DNA of 64,000 bases. It comes from Clostridiales bacterium (lineage in GTDB: Bacteria > Bacillota > Clostridia > Lachnospirales > JAQSXR01). The notes beneath the pieces were generated by a model. The model worked only from the letters and a program-made list of their open reading frames with translations, was not told where the DNA came from and searched no databases. Positions within the stretch are counted from its first letter, which is position 1. The number at the start of each line of letters is the position of its first letter. Position numbers and translations under genes: made by a program. Where the stretch lies: assembly GCA_029256575.1 (NCBI GenBank), contig JAQSXR010000003.1, forward strand, positions 186,001-250,000, in the 5' to 3' direction. This document shows positions 28,559-37,135 of the stretch, in pieces.

Positions 28559-28628
28559 GAACGTATAAAACAACTATTTTATAGTAGAAATTACTTGAAA
28601 AATCAAGTTAATAAACAGGAGAGATACA

Positions 28629-29540
28629 GTGGAAAACAAAAAAATAACGGTAATAGATAACGCAAATGAAAGAATTGATAAATATATTTCAATGGTTGAT
28701 AACGAACTTTCTAGATCTTATCTTCAAAGGCTTTTAAAAGAAGAAAGTGTAAAAGTAAATGGTAAAGTTGTAAAAGCAAATTATAAAGTTAGTATATCTG
28801 ATGAAATTGAATATCATGTTCCCGATTTACAAGAGCTAGGTGTTACAGCAGAAAATATTCCACTTGATATTATTTATGAAGATAAAGATATAATTGTTAT
28901 CAATAAACCCAAAGATATGGTGGTTCACCCCGCCGCTGGTCATACAAATGACACTTTAGTTAATGCCTTATTATACCATTGTAAAGATGATTTATCTGGA
29001 ATTAACGGAGTAATGCGACCTGGAATCGTTCATCGAATTGATAAAGATACTACTGGAGTGTTAGTAATATGTAAAAATGATAATGCTCATACAAAAATAG
29101 CCGAACAACTTAAGGAACATTCAACAACTCGTAAATATGAAGCAATTGTATATGATAATATTAAAGATGATGATGGTCTTGTAGATGCACCAATAGGACG
29201 AAACTTTTCAGACCGTAAGAGAATGAGCATCAATCGTAGAAATGGTAAACCTGCGATCACACATTATCGTGTTTTAGAACGTCTTGGTGGAAAATATACG
29301 CATATTGAATGTAGCCTTGAAACAGGTCGCACTCATCAAATTAGAGTTCATATGTCCAGCATTAAGCATCCTTTATTAGGTGATACTGTTTATGGTCCTT
29401 CAAAAGATCAATTCAAGTTACAAGGGCAAGCATTACATGCAAAGACTTTAGGATTTATACATCCAACTACGAACGAATATGTTGAATTTAGTGCACCAGT
29501 ACCGGATTACTTTGATGCTTTACTTCTAAAATTACGTTAA
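28629..29540 (+). CDS. RluA-family ribosomal large subunit pseudouridine synthase (RluD-like)
   Basis: Converts specific uridines of 23S rRNA to pseudouridine. The 303-residue protein has an N-terminal S4 domain (about 14-75, RIDKYISM ... VKVNGKVVKANYKV) and the catalytic motif HRIDKDTTGVLVICKN with the essential Asp, followed by GRTHQIRVHMSSIKHPLLGD. The start is a GTG with AGGAGA upstream. lspA-rluD is a conserved pair; in Bacillus the pyr operon follows, as the pyrB/pyrC-like pair does here. Confidence 0.93.
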   Translation: MENKKITVIDNANERIDKYISMVDNELSRSYLQRLLKEESVKVNGKVVKANYKVSISDEIEYHVPDLQELGVTAENIPLDIIYEDKDIIVINKPKDMVVHPAAGHTNDTLVNALLYHCKDDLSGINGVMRPGIVHRIDKDTTGVLVICKNDNAHTKIAEQLKEHSTTRKYEAIVYDNIKDDDGLVDAPIGRNFSDRKRMSINRRNGKPAITHYRVLERLGGKYTHIECSLETGRTHQIRVHMSSIKHPLLGDTVYGPSKDQFKLQGQALHAKTLGFIHPTTNEYVEFSAPVPDYFDALLLKLR

Positions 29541-29585
29541 ACAAAACAACTAATAATAAGCTAATAACTTGAACGGAGAGATAAT

Positions 29586-30542
29586 ATGTTCTTTAATCAG
29601 AAACATTTGCTAGATTTAAAATCTTTAGATGCAGTCGAAATTAATTATATTCTAAACTCATCTGAAAAAATGAAGTATATACTTCAATCCACAAAAGGTA
29701 GTAAAAGATCACCAGTATTAAAAGGTAAAACAGTTGCAACTTTATTCTATGATACAAATTCAAGTTCAAGAATTTCTTTTGACCTTGCTGCACAAAACCT
29801 AAGTGCGGATATTGTACATCTTAAAACGAGTGAAAAATTTTCAAATGGAGATACGTTGAGAGATATCGGACGAACAATAGACCAAATGGGTGTTGATTAT
29901 ATTGTGCTTCATCATCCTTATGCTGGTGGACCACATTACTTAGCAAGTTATGTCGAAGCTTCTGTAATTAATGCTGGTGATGGAGAAAATGAGAATCCTA
30001 CACAAGCACTGATTGATTTGCTTACTATTAAAGAAATTAAACATAGTTTTGAAGGCTTAAAAGTTGTAATTGTAGGCGATATCAAACATAATCGAGTAGC
30101 GAAGAGTGATATTTGGGCTTTAACAAAAATGGGAGCTAATGTCTCTGTAGTAGGCCCTCCAACACTTATTCCAACTGGACTTGATAAACTTGGTGTTGGT
30201 GTATTTTATGATATCGAAAAAGCAGTAGTTGATGCAGATGTAATTATGACATTAAAACTTCAACCAGCCAGACAAGAAAACAGTCTGATCTCTTCTATAA
30301 ATGAGTATGTTGATCTATTTAAATTAGATGCAAAGCGCCTAAGTTATGCAAAAGAGGATGCAATCGTAATACATCCTGGAGCAATATCACGTGGAGTAGA
30401 AATATCTTCAACGATCATAGATGGTAAAAGTTCACTTGTCGATAAACAATTTATCAACGGAGTTGCAGTAAGAATGGCAGTATTCCATTTATTAGGTAAA
30501 GGAGGTTTGAACTTCTATGAAAACACTCATAAAGAATTGTAG
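29586..30542 (+). CDS. pyrB: Aspartate carbamoyltransferase-like protein lacking key catalytic residues
   Basis: Aspartate carbamoyltransferase joins carbamoyl phosphate and aspartate in pyrimidine synthesis. The 318-residue protein aligns along its whole length with the catalytic chain, but the carbamoyl-phosphate loop STRTR reads NSSSR (58-62), the Lys of the 80s loop is Asn (N87), the RH pair is HH (109-110), HPTQ is NPTQ (137-140) and the late Arg-x-Gln is K224-L-Q. Retained are Q140, R170 in GDIKHNRVAKSD and Q226. The residue roles are those known from the E. coli enzyme. The 3' end overlaps the pyrC-like gene by 26 bases. It could be a dead paralogue, a structural partner or a transferase for another substrate. 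Confidence 0.8.
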   Translation: MFFNQKHLLDLKSLDAVEINYILNSSEKMKYILQSTKGSKRSPVLKGKTVATLFYDTNSSSRISFDLAAQNLSADIVHLKTSEKFSNGDTLRDIGRTIDQMGVDYIVLHHPYAGGPHYLASYVEASVINAGDGENENPTQALIDLLTIKEIKHSFEGLKVVIVGDIKHNRVAKSDIWALTKMGANVSVVGPPTLIPTGLDKLGVGVFYDIEKAVVDADVIMTLKLQPARQENSLISSINEYVDLFKLDAKRLSYAKEDAIVIHPGAISRGVEISSTIIDGKSSLVDKQFINGVAVRMAVFHLLGKGGLNFYENTHKEL

Positions 30543-31785
30543 TATTTATACTGTAAACGGCATTATTAATAATAAAGATGTATTTATTCAAGACGGAATA
30601 ATTACAGGCATCAGCAGTGGAATTAATATAGACGACGGAAGAGTAATAGAAGCAGATAATGCATTAATTATTCCAGGCCTAGTAGATATGCACTGTTCAA
30701 TTGGTGAACCTGGTTATGAATTTAATGAAACACTTGTTACTGGGTCTCTTGCAGCTGCAAAAGGTGGTTTCACTGCAATAACCTATAATCCAAATTTATT
30801 ACCGGTAATCGATAATAAGACAGTAGTAGAATATGTAATTAACAAAGCATCAGAGCAATCACAAGTAAAAGTTTACCCTTATGGAAGTATGACAAAAGGA
30901 TGTAAAGGAACAGAGCTTGCAGAAATTATGGAAATGCGAAAATCTGGAGTAGTTGCTATTTCTGACGGAGATATCGCTGTTCAAGATAGCTTACTTATGA
31001 GTCGTATATTCAAATATAGTAAAATGTTAGACTGCCCATTGATTACACATTGTGAAGATAGAAGTTTATCTTTTGATAATGGTATCGCAGACGGCTATGT
31101 AGCCGCCTTATTAGGTATAAGAGGAGCTTTAAATACAGCAGAAGAACTGATAGTTGCTAGAAATATATTATTAGCAGAAAATTATAATATTAAGCTTCAT
31201 TTAACTCATATATCATCAAAAACTTCTGTATCAATGATTCGATTTGCAAAATCAAAAGGTGTAAAGATCACAGCAGAAACCTCTCCTCAGTACTTTGTAT
31301 TAGATGAAACCTCTTTGCTTAAATATAATACCCTTTCAAAGGTAAATCCACCTTTACGTACTGCAGAAGATGTAATGGCAATAATTGAAGGATTAGTTGA
31401 TGGTACTATAGATGTAATTAGTTCCGATCACAATCCAAAGACGATTGATTCAAAAGCAGTTGAATTTCAAATTGCTTCTTTTGGTATTTCTGGATTTGAA
31501 ACTGCATTTGCATTAGCATATACACATTTAGTTGAAAATGGACGTATCAGTCTTGATGAATTAATTATGAAAATGTCAACAAACCCAGCAAATATATTAA
31601 ACATACCTCGTTATGAAATTTCGCTTGGTCAAAAGGCTGATTTTACAATAATAAAATTAAAAAATACTAAGATAGATGCTTCAAAATTCTATTCAAAAGC
31701 TAAATTTTCACCTTTTGATGGACTTACTGTAGGTTGTGAAGTAGTTGCTACATTTGTTGAGGGTAAGGAAGTTGAGTTTGAATAA
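30517..31785 (+). CDS. pyrC: Dihydroorotase-like protein with a broken metal site
   Basis: Type I dihydroorotase cyclises carbamoyl-aspartate. The 422-residue protein aligns with Bacillus PyrC with matching residue numbers through the active site. The HxHxR motif reads H59-C-S61-I-G63, the bridging Asp of DDG is G151 (SDGD), and DHAPH is DHNPK (304-308). H178, H231, N93 and D304 are kept. Two metal ligands, a substrate Arg and a loop His are therefore missing, so dihydroorotase activity is unlikely. A perfect AAAGGAGG at 30498-30505 drives a start inside pyrB, so the pair is strongly coupled, recalling the ATCase/pseudo-dihydroorotase complexes of some bacteria. Confidence 0.8.
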   Translation: MKTLIKNCSIYTVNGIINNKDVFIQDGIITGISSGINIDDGRVIEADNALIIPGLVDMHCSIGEPGYEFNETLVTGSLAAAKGGFTAITYNPNLLPVIDNKTVVEYVINKASEQSQVKVYPYGSMTKGCKGTELAEIMEMRKSGVVAISDGDIAVQDSLLMSRIFKYSKMLDCPLITHCEDRSLSFDNGIADGYVAALLGIRGALNTAEELIVARNILLAENYNIKLHLTHISSKTSVSMIRFAKSKGVKITAETSPQYFVLDETSLLKYNTLSKVNPPLRTAEDVMAIIEGLVDGTIDVISSDHNPKTIDSKAVEFQIASFGISGFETAFALAYTHLVENGRISLDELIMKMSTNPANILNIPRYEISLGQKADFTIIKLKNTKIDASKFYSKAKFSPFDGLTVGCEVVATFVEGKEVEFE

Positions 31786-31822
31786 TTAATTATATTTTTT
31801 CTTAAATTTATATTAAAATGCG

Positions 31823-31851
31823 AAAAAGCCTTGATTTTAAGGGCTTTTTTT
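31823..31851 (+). terminator. Rho-independent terminator after pyrC
   Basis: AAAAAGCC and GGGCTTTTTT form a stem of about seven to eight pairs around a ten-base loop, ending in a T run. It separates the core block from the tetR-transporter module. Confidence 0.85.
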
Positions 31852-31876
31852 AAATTTACAATATTTCAAATAATAC

Positions 31877-31925
31877 TTGACATTTTAAGGAAACTTTCTT
31901 ATAATAACTCTATCGACCATCGGTC
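31877..31925 (+). promoter_or_regulatory. tetR promoter with an operator palindrome at the start site
   Basis: A perfect consensus promoter: TTGACA at 31877-31882, a 17-base spacer and TATAAT at 31900-31905. The palindrome GACC-ATC-GGTC at 31915-31925 covers the expected start site, the right place for autorepression by the TetR protein encoded directly downstream. A related palindrome lies before the MFS gene (32666-32678). Confidence 0.8.
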
Positions 31926-31943
31926 TATAGAAAGGAGCATAAT

Positions 31944-32576
31944 ATGAAAACAATCAAGGATGGTGAAGAACGAAGAAGAGAAATCCTGGATGTAGCCCGT
32001 AAATTATTCATAAATAAAGGTTATGATAAGACTTCAATTAACGATATTTTAAGTATTGTAGACATTGCAAAAGGCACTTTCTATTATTATTTTACTTCGA
32101 AAGAAGAAGTCTTGGAGGCAATCATTCTTGAAATCGTTGAAGATGGTGCAAGAAGAGCAGAGTTGATATTAAAGGATAAATCCGTTCCTTTAGTTAATCG
32201 TATTATGATGGCAATAATGGCACAGGCACCTGAATTTGAAGGATCAGATGAGATAAAAGAAGAGCTTCATAAGGTTGAGAATGCTAAGCTAGAACAACTA
32301 TATTTAAAGGCAATGCTTAAGCGCATGACCTCGGTTTTGCAAGAACCTGTTATTGAAGGCATGGAGCGTGATATTTTCCATTTGGAATATCCAACAGAAT
32401 GTATAGAATCAATTTTACTCTTAGGACATATGATGTTTGATTGTGAGGTATTTGATTGGAAAATGGAGGATTATCCGCGTAAAATAACGGCTTTTTTATG
32501 TAACGCAGAGAAAATGCTTGGTACCAAAGAAGGAGAACTAAATGAATTTTTACAGATGTTTGGACAGCTATCGTAA
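31944..32576 (+). CDS. TetR/AcrR family transcriptional regulator
   Basis: A 210-residue repressor-type protein with an N-terminal helix-turn-helix (about 13-58; TSINDILSIVDIAKGTFYYY contains the recognition helix) and a variable ligand-binding C-terminus. AAAGGAG precedes ATG. It probably represses itself through the palindrome at 31915-31925 and the downstream MFS-FtsX-ABC operon through the palindrome at 32666-32678. The inducer is unknown. Its last codons fall within a short tandem repeat. Confidence 0.9.
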   Translation: MKTIKDGEERRREILDVARKLFINKGYDKTSINDILSIVDIAKGTFYYYFTSKEEVLEAIILEIVEDGARRAELILKDKSVPLVNRIMMAIMAQAPEFEGSDEIKEELHKVENAKLEQLYLKAMLKRMTSVLQEPVIEGMERDIFHLEYPTECIESILLLGHMMFDCEVFDWKMEDYPRKITAFLCNAEKMLGTKEGELNEFLQMFGQLS

Positions 32577-32660
32577 TAGGAAAACTTTGTAATATTTATT
32601 TTTACAGAAGTTTGGACTGCTATCATAGTAGAAAAACAGATGTAAAATTTATTTTTACAT
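32546..32660 (+). repeat. Imperfect tandem repeat of about 52 bases spanning the tetR stop codon
   Basis: The motif ATTTTTACAG starts at 32546 and again at 32598, and ATTTTTACAT at 32651, giving a period of 52-53 bases. The first two units share most of their length (TTTGGACnGCTATC and the A-rich part after it). The first unit encodes the end of TetR, so the second is a non-coding copy of the gene's 3' end. The third unit is only a start, running into the operator of the next gene. Confidence 0.75.
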
Positions 32661-32665
32661 CAAGT

Positions 32666-32707
32666 CGACTAACAGTCGGTTTGATAATGACTTGCATAAT
32701 ATATAAT
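32666..32707 (+). promoter_or_regulatory. Operator palindrome and promoter of the MFS-FtsX-ABC operon
   Basis: The perfect palindrome CGACT-AAC-AGTCG at 32666-32678 sits just upstream of TTGATA (32681-32686) and TATAAT (32702-32707; spacer 15). Its GAC-N5-GTC outline matches the GACC-ATC-GGTC site at the tetR promoter, so both are probably bound by the same TetR protein. Confidence 0.65.
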
Positions 32708-32745
32708 AATGGTTTAAATACGCTTTAAGTGTCAAGGAGATAATT

Positions 32746-34104
32746 ATGAGTCAACTGTTTGTATCACAAAACAAAGAAATAATAAGCCGTAATAAGGCAA
32801 TGAAGAAGTTTACGCTACTGGTTGTAGGCCAACTGATATCAAGTATTGGCAGTGGATTAACAAGCTTTGGTCTTGCTATCTATATACTAGAGTTGACAGG
32901 ATCCGTTACAGCTACATCAATTTTTAGTATTTGTGCATTCCTTCCATCTATACTTTTGTCTCCAGTTGGAGGTGTTTTGGCAGATCGTTATGATAGAAGG
33001 TTAATGATGATAATAGGGGAATTATTTTCAGGACTTGGATTGATTATATGCCTTATCTCCGTTATGAGTGCAGATCCTTCACTTGCAGTCATATGTATCG
33101 GAATTGGAGTTAGTTCTCTATTTACTGCTTTGATGGAACCAGCATTTAAGGCTACCATTACAGACTTATTGTCGGAAGAAGACTTTGCTAAGGCAGGTGG
33201 AATGGTTCAAATCGCAAGTAATGCTAAACTTTTAATTTCACCAGTTATAGCAGGGTTTTTGTTACAGATTACGAATGTCAGTACCCTAATCATGATTGAT
33301 ATTCTTACCTTTTTTACAACGGTATTCATTATTATGGTTGTGAAGAAAGGTATGGTTGCCAAACGAAGGGTAGATACCAATTTAAGTTTCCGAAGAGAAA
33401 TGAAGGAAGGTATTGCTGCGATACGTGGAAAAAAAGGTATAGTCATAATAATAGTGATTATGACTATTGTAGTTTTCTTCCTTGGTTTTGTACAGATATT
33501 AAGTAAACCACTCATTCTTTCTTTTGCAAGTAAAGCTAATCTAGGTATTATTTCGACTGTAATTGCTTTAGGAATGATGGTCGGAAGCATTGTAATTAGT
33601 TGCATGAAGAGTTCAAAATCTTATGTGAAGATGCTTTACCTTGGATTGCTTTGTTGCGGAATATTTTATGCGCTGATAGGGATAACGCAAAATCTTGTTT
33701 TGATTGCTATATTCGGATTTATGATGTTTGTATTTATGCCGGCTATACAGATTGCTGCAGATGTTTTAATACGTAAAAATCTTGCAAATGAAGTACAAGG
33801 GCGTGCTTTTGGATTGATAAGTTTAATTACTCAGATGGGATATATCTTTGCTTACCTATTATCTGGAGTTCTTTCCGATTATGTTTTTGAACCTTTTATG
33901 AGTGGAAACAGTTTATTAGCAGTAAAAATCGGAAAAGTAATTGGAACCGGTGAAGGAAGAGGAATTGCTCTCCTAATATTAATTGCTGGTATATGTATGG
34001 CAATTGTCGGAATCGCTGTTTCTAGATTTATAAGTGTAAGAATGTTAGAAGAGGAGAATAAAAAAAATGAAATTATTACTGAAACTTGTCCAGAAGGACT
34101 TTAA
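32746..34104 (+). CDS. MFS transporter, macrolide-efflux-like
   Basis: A 452-residue membrane protein with about twelve hydrophobic helices and the MFS loop motif GGVLADRYDRRLMMIIGE between helices 2 and 3. It resembles the MFS_3/Mef-type exporters of Firmicutes, so drug or metabolite export is likely, but the substrate cannot be told. AAGGAG precedes ATG. The end overlaps the FtsX-like permease gene by 38 bases, implying coupled translation. TetR control is inferred from the operators. Confidence 0.88.
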   Translation: MSQLFVSQNKEIISRNKAMKKFTLLVVGQLISSIGSGLTSFGLAIYILELTGSVTATSIFSICAFLPSILLSPVGGVLADRYDRRLMMIIGELFSGLGLIICLISVMSADPSLAVICIGIGVSSLFTALMEPAFKATITDLLSEEDFAKAGGMVQIASNAKLLISPVIAGFLLQITNVSTLIMIDILTFFTTVFIIMVVKKGMVAKRRVDTNLSFRREMKEGIAAIRGKKGIVIIIVIMTIVVFFLGFVQILSKPLILSFASKANLGIISTVIALGMMVGSIVISCMKSSKSYVKMLYLGLLCCGIFYALIGITQNLVLIAIFGFMMFVFMPAIQIAADVLIRKNLANEVQGRAFGLISLITQMGYIFAYLLSGVLSDYVFEPFMSGNSLLAVKIGKVIGTGEGRGIALLILIAGICMAIVGIAVSRFISVRMLEEENKKNEIITETCPEGL

Positions 34105-36397
34105 GAGAAATAAGGTAATTACAACTGCTTTAGCCATTTTCCTAATACTTTCGGCCATTTTTATGGCAGGAGGATTAAGGGTTGCTGGTATAATGTCATC
34201 ATCAATGAAAGGTTTAAATGAACTTGCTGTACCCCCAGACTACTTGCAGATGCATAAGGGTACATATGATGAGGATGCGTATCAGAACTTTATAGAAACC
34301 CATGACTATATTAAGGATTCTTTGATTGTCAAGATGCTAAATATCAGAAATTCAAATATTATCATTAATGGTAAAACATTAGAAAAGTATCTGATGGAGA
34401 ATGGGTTTGTCGTTCAAAATGAAGGATTTGATTTTCTTCTTAATACCGAGAATCAAATTGCTGTAGTAGAGAAGGGTGAAGTGGGAGTACCGGTTTATTA
34501 TGTTGAGGAGCTTGGTGTTGAAGTTGGTGATACCATAACCTTGCAAGAAGGTGATTATAGTAAGGAGCTGACTGTAACAACAATTATTCGTGACTCTACA
34601 ATGAATACGGCACTCGCTACATCAAAGAGATTTCTAATTAGTCAAGCAGATCACGATGAGATAAGTCTTCATATGGGAAAATATGAATATTTGTTTGAGT
34701 TCTTATTAGAAGATGGCACCTCAACAAGTGTTTTAGAAGCTGATTATAAAGATGCCAAAATGCCTTCTAATGGGGTTGTGTTATCAGGCAAAGCTATAAC
34801 TTTAATTAACGCATTTTCCTATGGTTTGATAGCATATATAATCATCGCAATTAGTTTTCTCTTAATCATGATAGCGGTTTTATGTTTATCTTATATCATT
34901 CGTGCAACTATGGCGGAAGAAAATTATACCATCGGCGAGATGAAAGCCATTGGTTTTTCAGGAAAAGCAATTGAGAAGTTATACCAGATAAAATATATAA
35001 TGCTAATAGTAGTAGCAGTAGTGATTGGATATCTAGCTGCCATTCCGTTCGGAAATTTCTTTTCATCTTCCGTAATTTTGTACTGCGGTAATGGTGTCAG
35101 AGAATGGATGAAATGGGTATTTTCTTTTATTGGAGTTATATTACTCGGTCTAATCGTAATGCATAGATGCCATAGAATCATGCGAAAGAATCTTAAAAGC
35201 ACGGTTATGGAACTAATGCGTGGAGAAGAGAAGAAAAAGAAAGAAGGTCATTATTCGTTACCTTCTGCGGGATTAAAGCATCGCAATCTCACGATAGCAT
35301 TGGGAGAATTGAAATGTAAGTGGAAGGAATATTTTGTTATCTTTTTAGTTTTTGTTTTTTCATCTTTTTTAATTTTGTTTCCAATGAATATGAGGAGTAC
35401 CGTTAATAATCCATCCTTTATGACATATATGGGTGTAGGAGAATGTGATATACGAATTGATATTCAATACAATGAAAATTTAATGGAACAAAAAGAAGCC
35501 GCGCAAACCTATCTGGAGAATGATTCTGAAATTGAAACGTATGCAATCTACCAAAATGGTTACGTAGAGATCAAGAATGCGGATGGAGAATTTGTAGACA
35601 TTCGTGTACAAAGTGGTGATGAATCAATTTTCCCATTGGAATATCTCAACGGAAGTGCTCCAGCTGGAAGTCAAGAAATTGCACTATCTTATTTAAATGC
35701 AAATGAACTAGGAAAAAAAGTTGGTGATTCCATAACAATCGTGTATAAAGAGGAAGAACATCCTTTTATCGTAAGCGGTATTTATCAAGATATTACTTAT
35801 GGTGGAATGACTGCCAAAGCAGGTATTTATTTTGATGTAGAAGACGTAGAAGTTTATATTATTTATGTAGATGTTAAGGACGGTGTATCATTCGATAAAA
35901 AGACTGATGAACTTCGAAGTATTCTATCTGATAGTAAAATAACGCAAATCAATGAATTTATTTCTCAAACACTTGTTGGTGTAATGGATAATATGAGCTT
36001 AGTGGAAGGTGCTTCGATCTCAATCTCAATCGTGTTAAGTATGCTAATTACCGTGTTATTTTTACAGCTTATCACCGCAAAGGAACACAGTGCAATCGCA
36101 ATCAAGAAAGCAATCGGTTTTACGAACCGAGACTTAAGGATACAGTTTGGAATAAGAATTCTAGTCATTCAAGTCATAGCTATTTTCATAGGAACATTAC
36201 TTTCAAAATTTTTAGGAGAAATAATATTCGGATTTATGCTTTCTTCTATGGGAGCATCAAAAATAACAATGCTAATTAACCCTATCACGGCATATTTGAT
36301 TTGCCCAGTTGCACAGTTACTTGTTGTTTTCCTTACAGTAATGGTTGGAACCAAAGTTGTTAGGAAATATCATATTAGAAACCAAATAATGGAATAG
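34067..36397 (+). CDS. FtsX-like ABC transporter permease
   Basis: A 776-residue permease with one N-terminal membrane helix (about 17-38), a first extracellular domain, three helices (about 250-365), a further helix near 430-445, a second extracellular domain and three C-terminal helices (about 660-770). The layout is the double FtsX/MacB-type permease seen in bacitracin and peptide-resistance transporters, but without the ten-helix BceB layout. It pairs with the ATPase encoded 9 bases downstream. Role in peptide or lipid export or sensing is an inference. Confidence 0.87.
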   Translation: MKLLLKLVQKDFKRNKVITTALAIFLILSAIFMAGGLRVAGIMSSSMKGLNELAVPPDYLQMHKGTYDEDAYQNFIETHDYIKDSLIVKMLNIRNSNIIINGKTLEKYLMENGFVVQNEGFDFLLNTENQIAVVEKGEVGVPVYYVEELGVEVGDTITLQEGDYSKELTVTTIIRDSTMNTALATSKRFLISQADHDEISLHMGKYEYLFEFLLEDGTSTSVLEADYKDAKMPSNGVVLSGKAITLINAFSYGLIAYIIIAISFLLIMIAVLCLSYIIRATMAEENYTIGEMKAIGFSGKAIEKLYQIKYIMLIVVAVVIGYLAAIPFGNFFSSSVILYCGNGVREWMKWVFSFIGVILLGLIVMHRCHRIMRKNLKSTVMELMRGEEKKKKEGHYSLPSAGLKHRNLTIALGELKCKWKEYFVIFLVFVFSSFLILFPMNMRSTVNNPSFMTYMGVGECDIRIDIQYNENLMEQKEAAQTYLENDSEIETYAIYQNGYVEIKNADGEFVDIRVQSGDESIFPLEYLNGSAPAGSQEIALSYLNANELGKKVGDSITIVYKEEEHPFIVSGIYQDITYGGMTAKAGIYFDVEDVEVYIIYVDVKDGVSFDKKTDELRSILSDSKITQINEFISQTLVGVMDNMSLVEGASISISIVLSMLITVLFLQLITAKEHSAIAIKKAIGFTNRDLRIQFGIRILVIQVIAIFIGTLLSKFLGEIIFGFMLSSMGASKITMLINPITAYLICPVAQLLVVFLTVMVGTKVVRKYHIRNQIME

Positions 36398-36406
36398 GAG
36401 ATTACC

Positions 36407-37135
36407 ATGATAAAAGTTGAACAGATTAGTAAGACATTTAAGGATACGTTAGTATTGGAAGATATATCATTTGAAATAAAGAAGGGAGAATTCGTTGCGG
36501 TTATGGGGCCTTCTGGCTCCGGTAAGTCAACACTTCTCTATAGTATTAGTGGAATGGATAGCATTAGTGAGGGTGGGGTATTGTTCGAAGGAACAAATAT
36601 TTCGAAATTGAACGAAAATGAGTTATCTAAATTTCGTTTGAATAAAATGGGATTTGTATTCCAAAATGCACAGATGCTAAAGAATCTTTCTATCTTTGAT
36701 AATATTACACTCCCTGGTCTTGTAGCCAATAAAGAAACAGCAGAAGATATAAGAGAACGTGCTGCTAAATTAATGAAGCGTATGGAAATTGAAGGAATCG
36801 AAGAAAGGGATATCCGTGAAGTTTCTGGAGGTCAGTTACAACGAGCTTCCATATGCCGTGCTATGATTAATAACCCTGACATTCTGTTTTTAGATGAACC
36901 AACTGGAGCATTAAATTCTGGTGCCACCGATCAGGTATTATCAATTCTAGAAGATTTAAATAGAGATGGAATGACAATAATGACTGTTACCCATGACCCA
37001 CGTGTTGCTTCCAAAGCAAGAAAAGTACTCTATATTCAAGATGGTAAAATTGCTGGCTGCAAAGAATTTCAAAAGGGTGTTGATCGTGAAAGAGAACTTG
37101 AGGAATGGTTAATAGGATTTCAGAAGAAGGCATAG
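36407..37135 (+). CDS. ABC transporter ATP-binding protein (MacB/LolD type)
   Basis: A 242-residue ATPase with Walker A GPSGSGKSTLL (about 35-45), Q-loop FVFQNAQML, signature VSGGQLQR, Walker B DILFLDEP and switch His in TVTHDP. This LolD/MacB-like subfamily works with FtsX-type permeases such as the one directly upstream. GGAG precedes ATG. It ends the tetR-regulated module. Confidence 0.94.
   Translation: MIKVEQISKTFKDTLVLEDISFEIKKGEFVAVMGPSGSGKSTLLYSISGMDSISEGGVLFEGTNISKLNENELSKFRLNKMGFVFQNAQMLKNLSIFDNITLPGLVANKETAEDIRERAAKLMKRMEIEGIEERDIREVSGGQLQRASICRAMINNPDILFLDEPTGALNSGATDQVLSILEDLNRDGMTIMTVTHDPRVASKARKVLYIQDGKIAGCKEFQKGVDRERELEEWLIGFQKKA

Noticed and set aside
32546-32660. CRISPR-like array from the repeats after tetR
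   Set aside because: Only two full units, the repeats abut without spacers, and there are no cas genes in the window.
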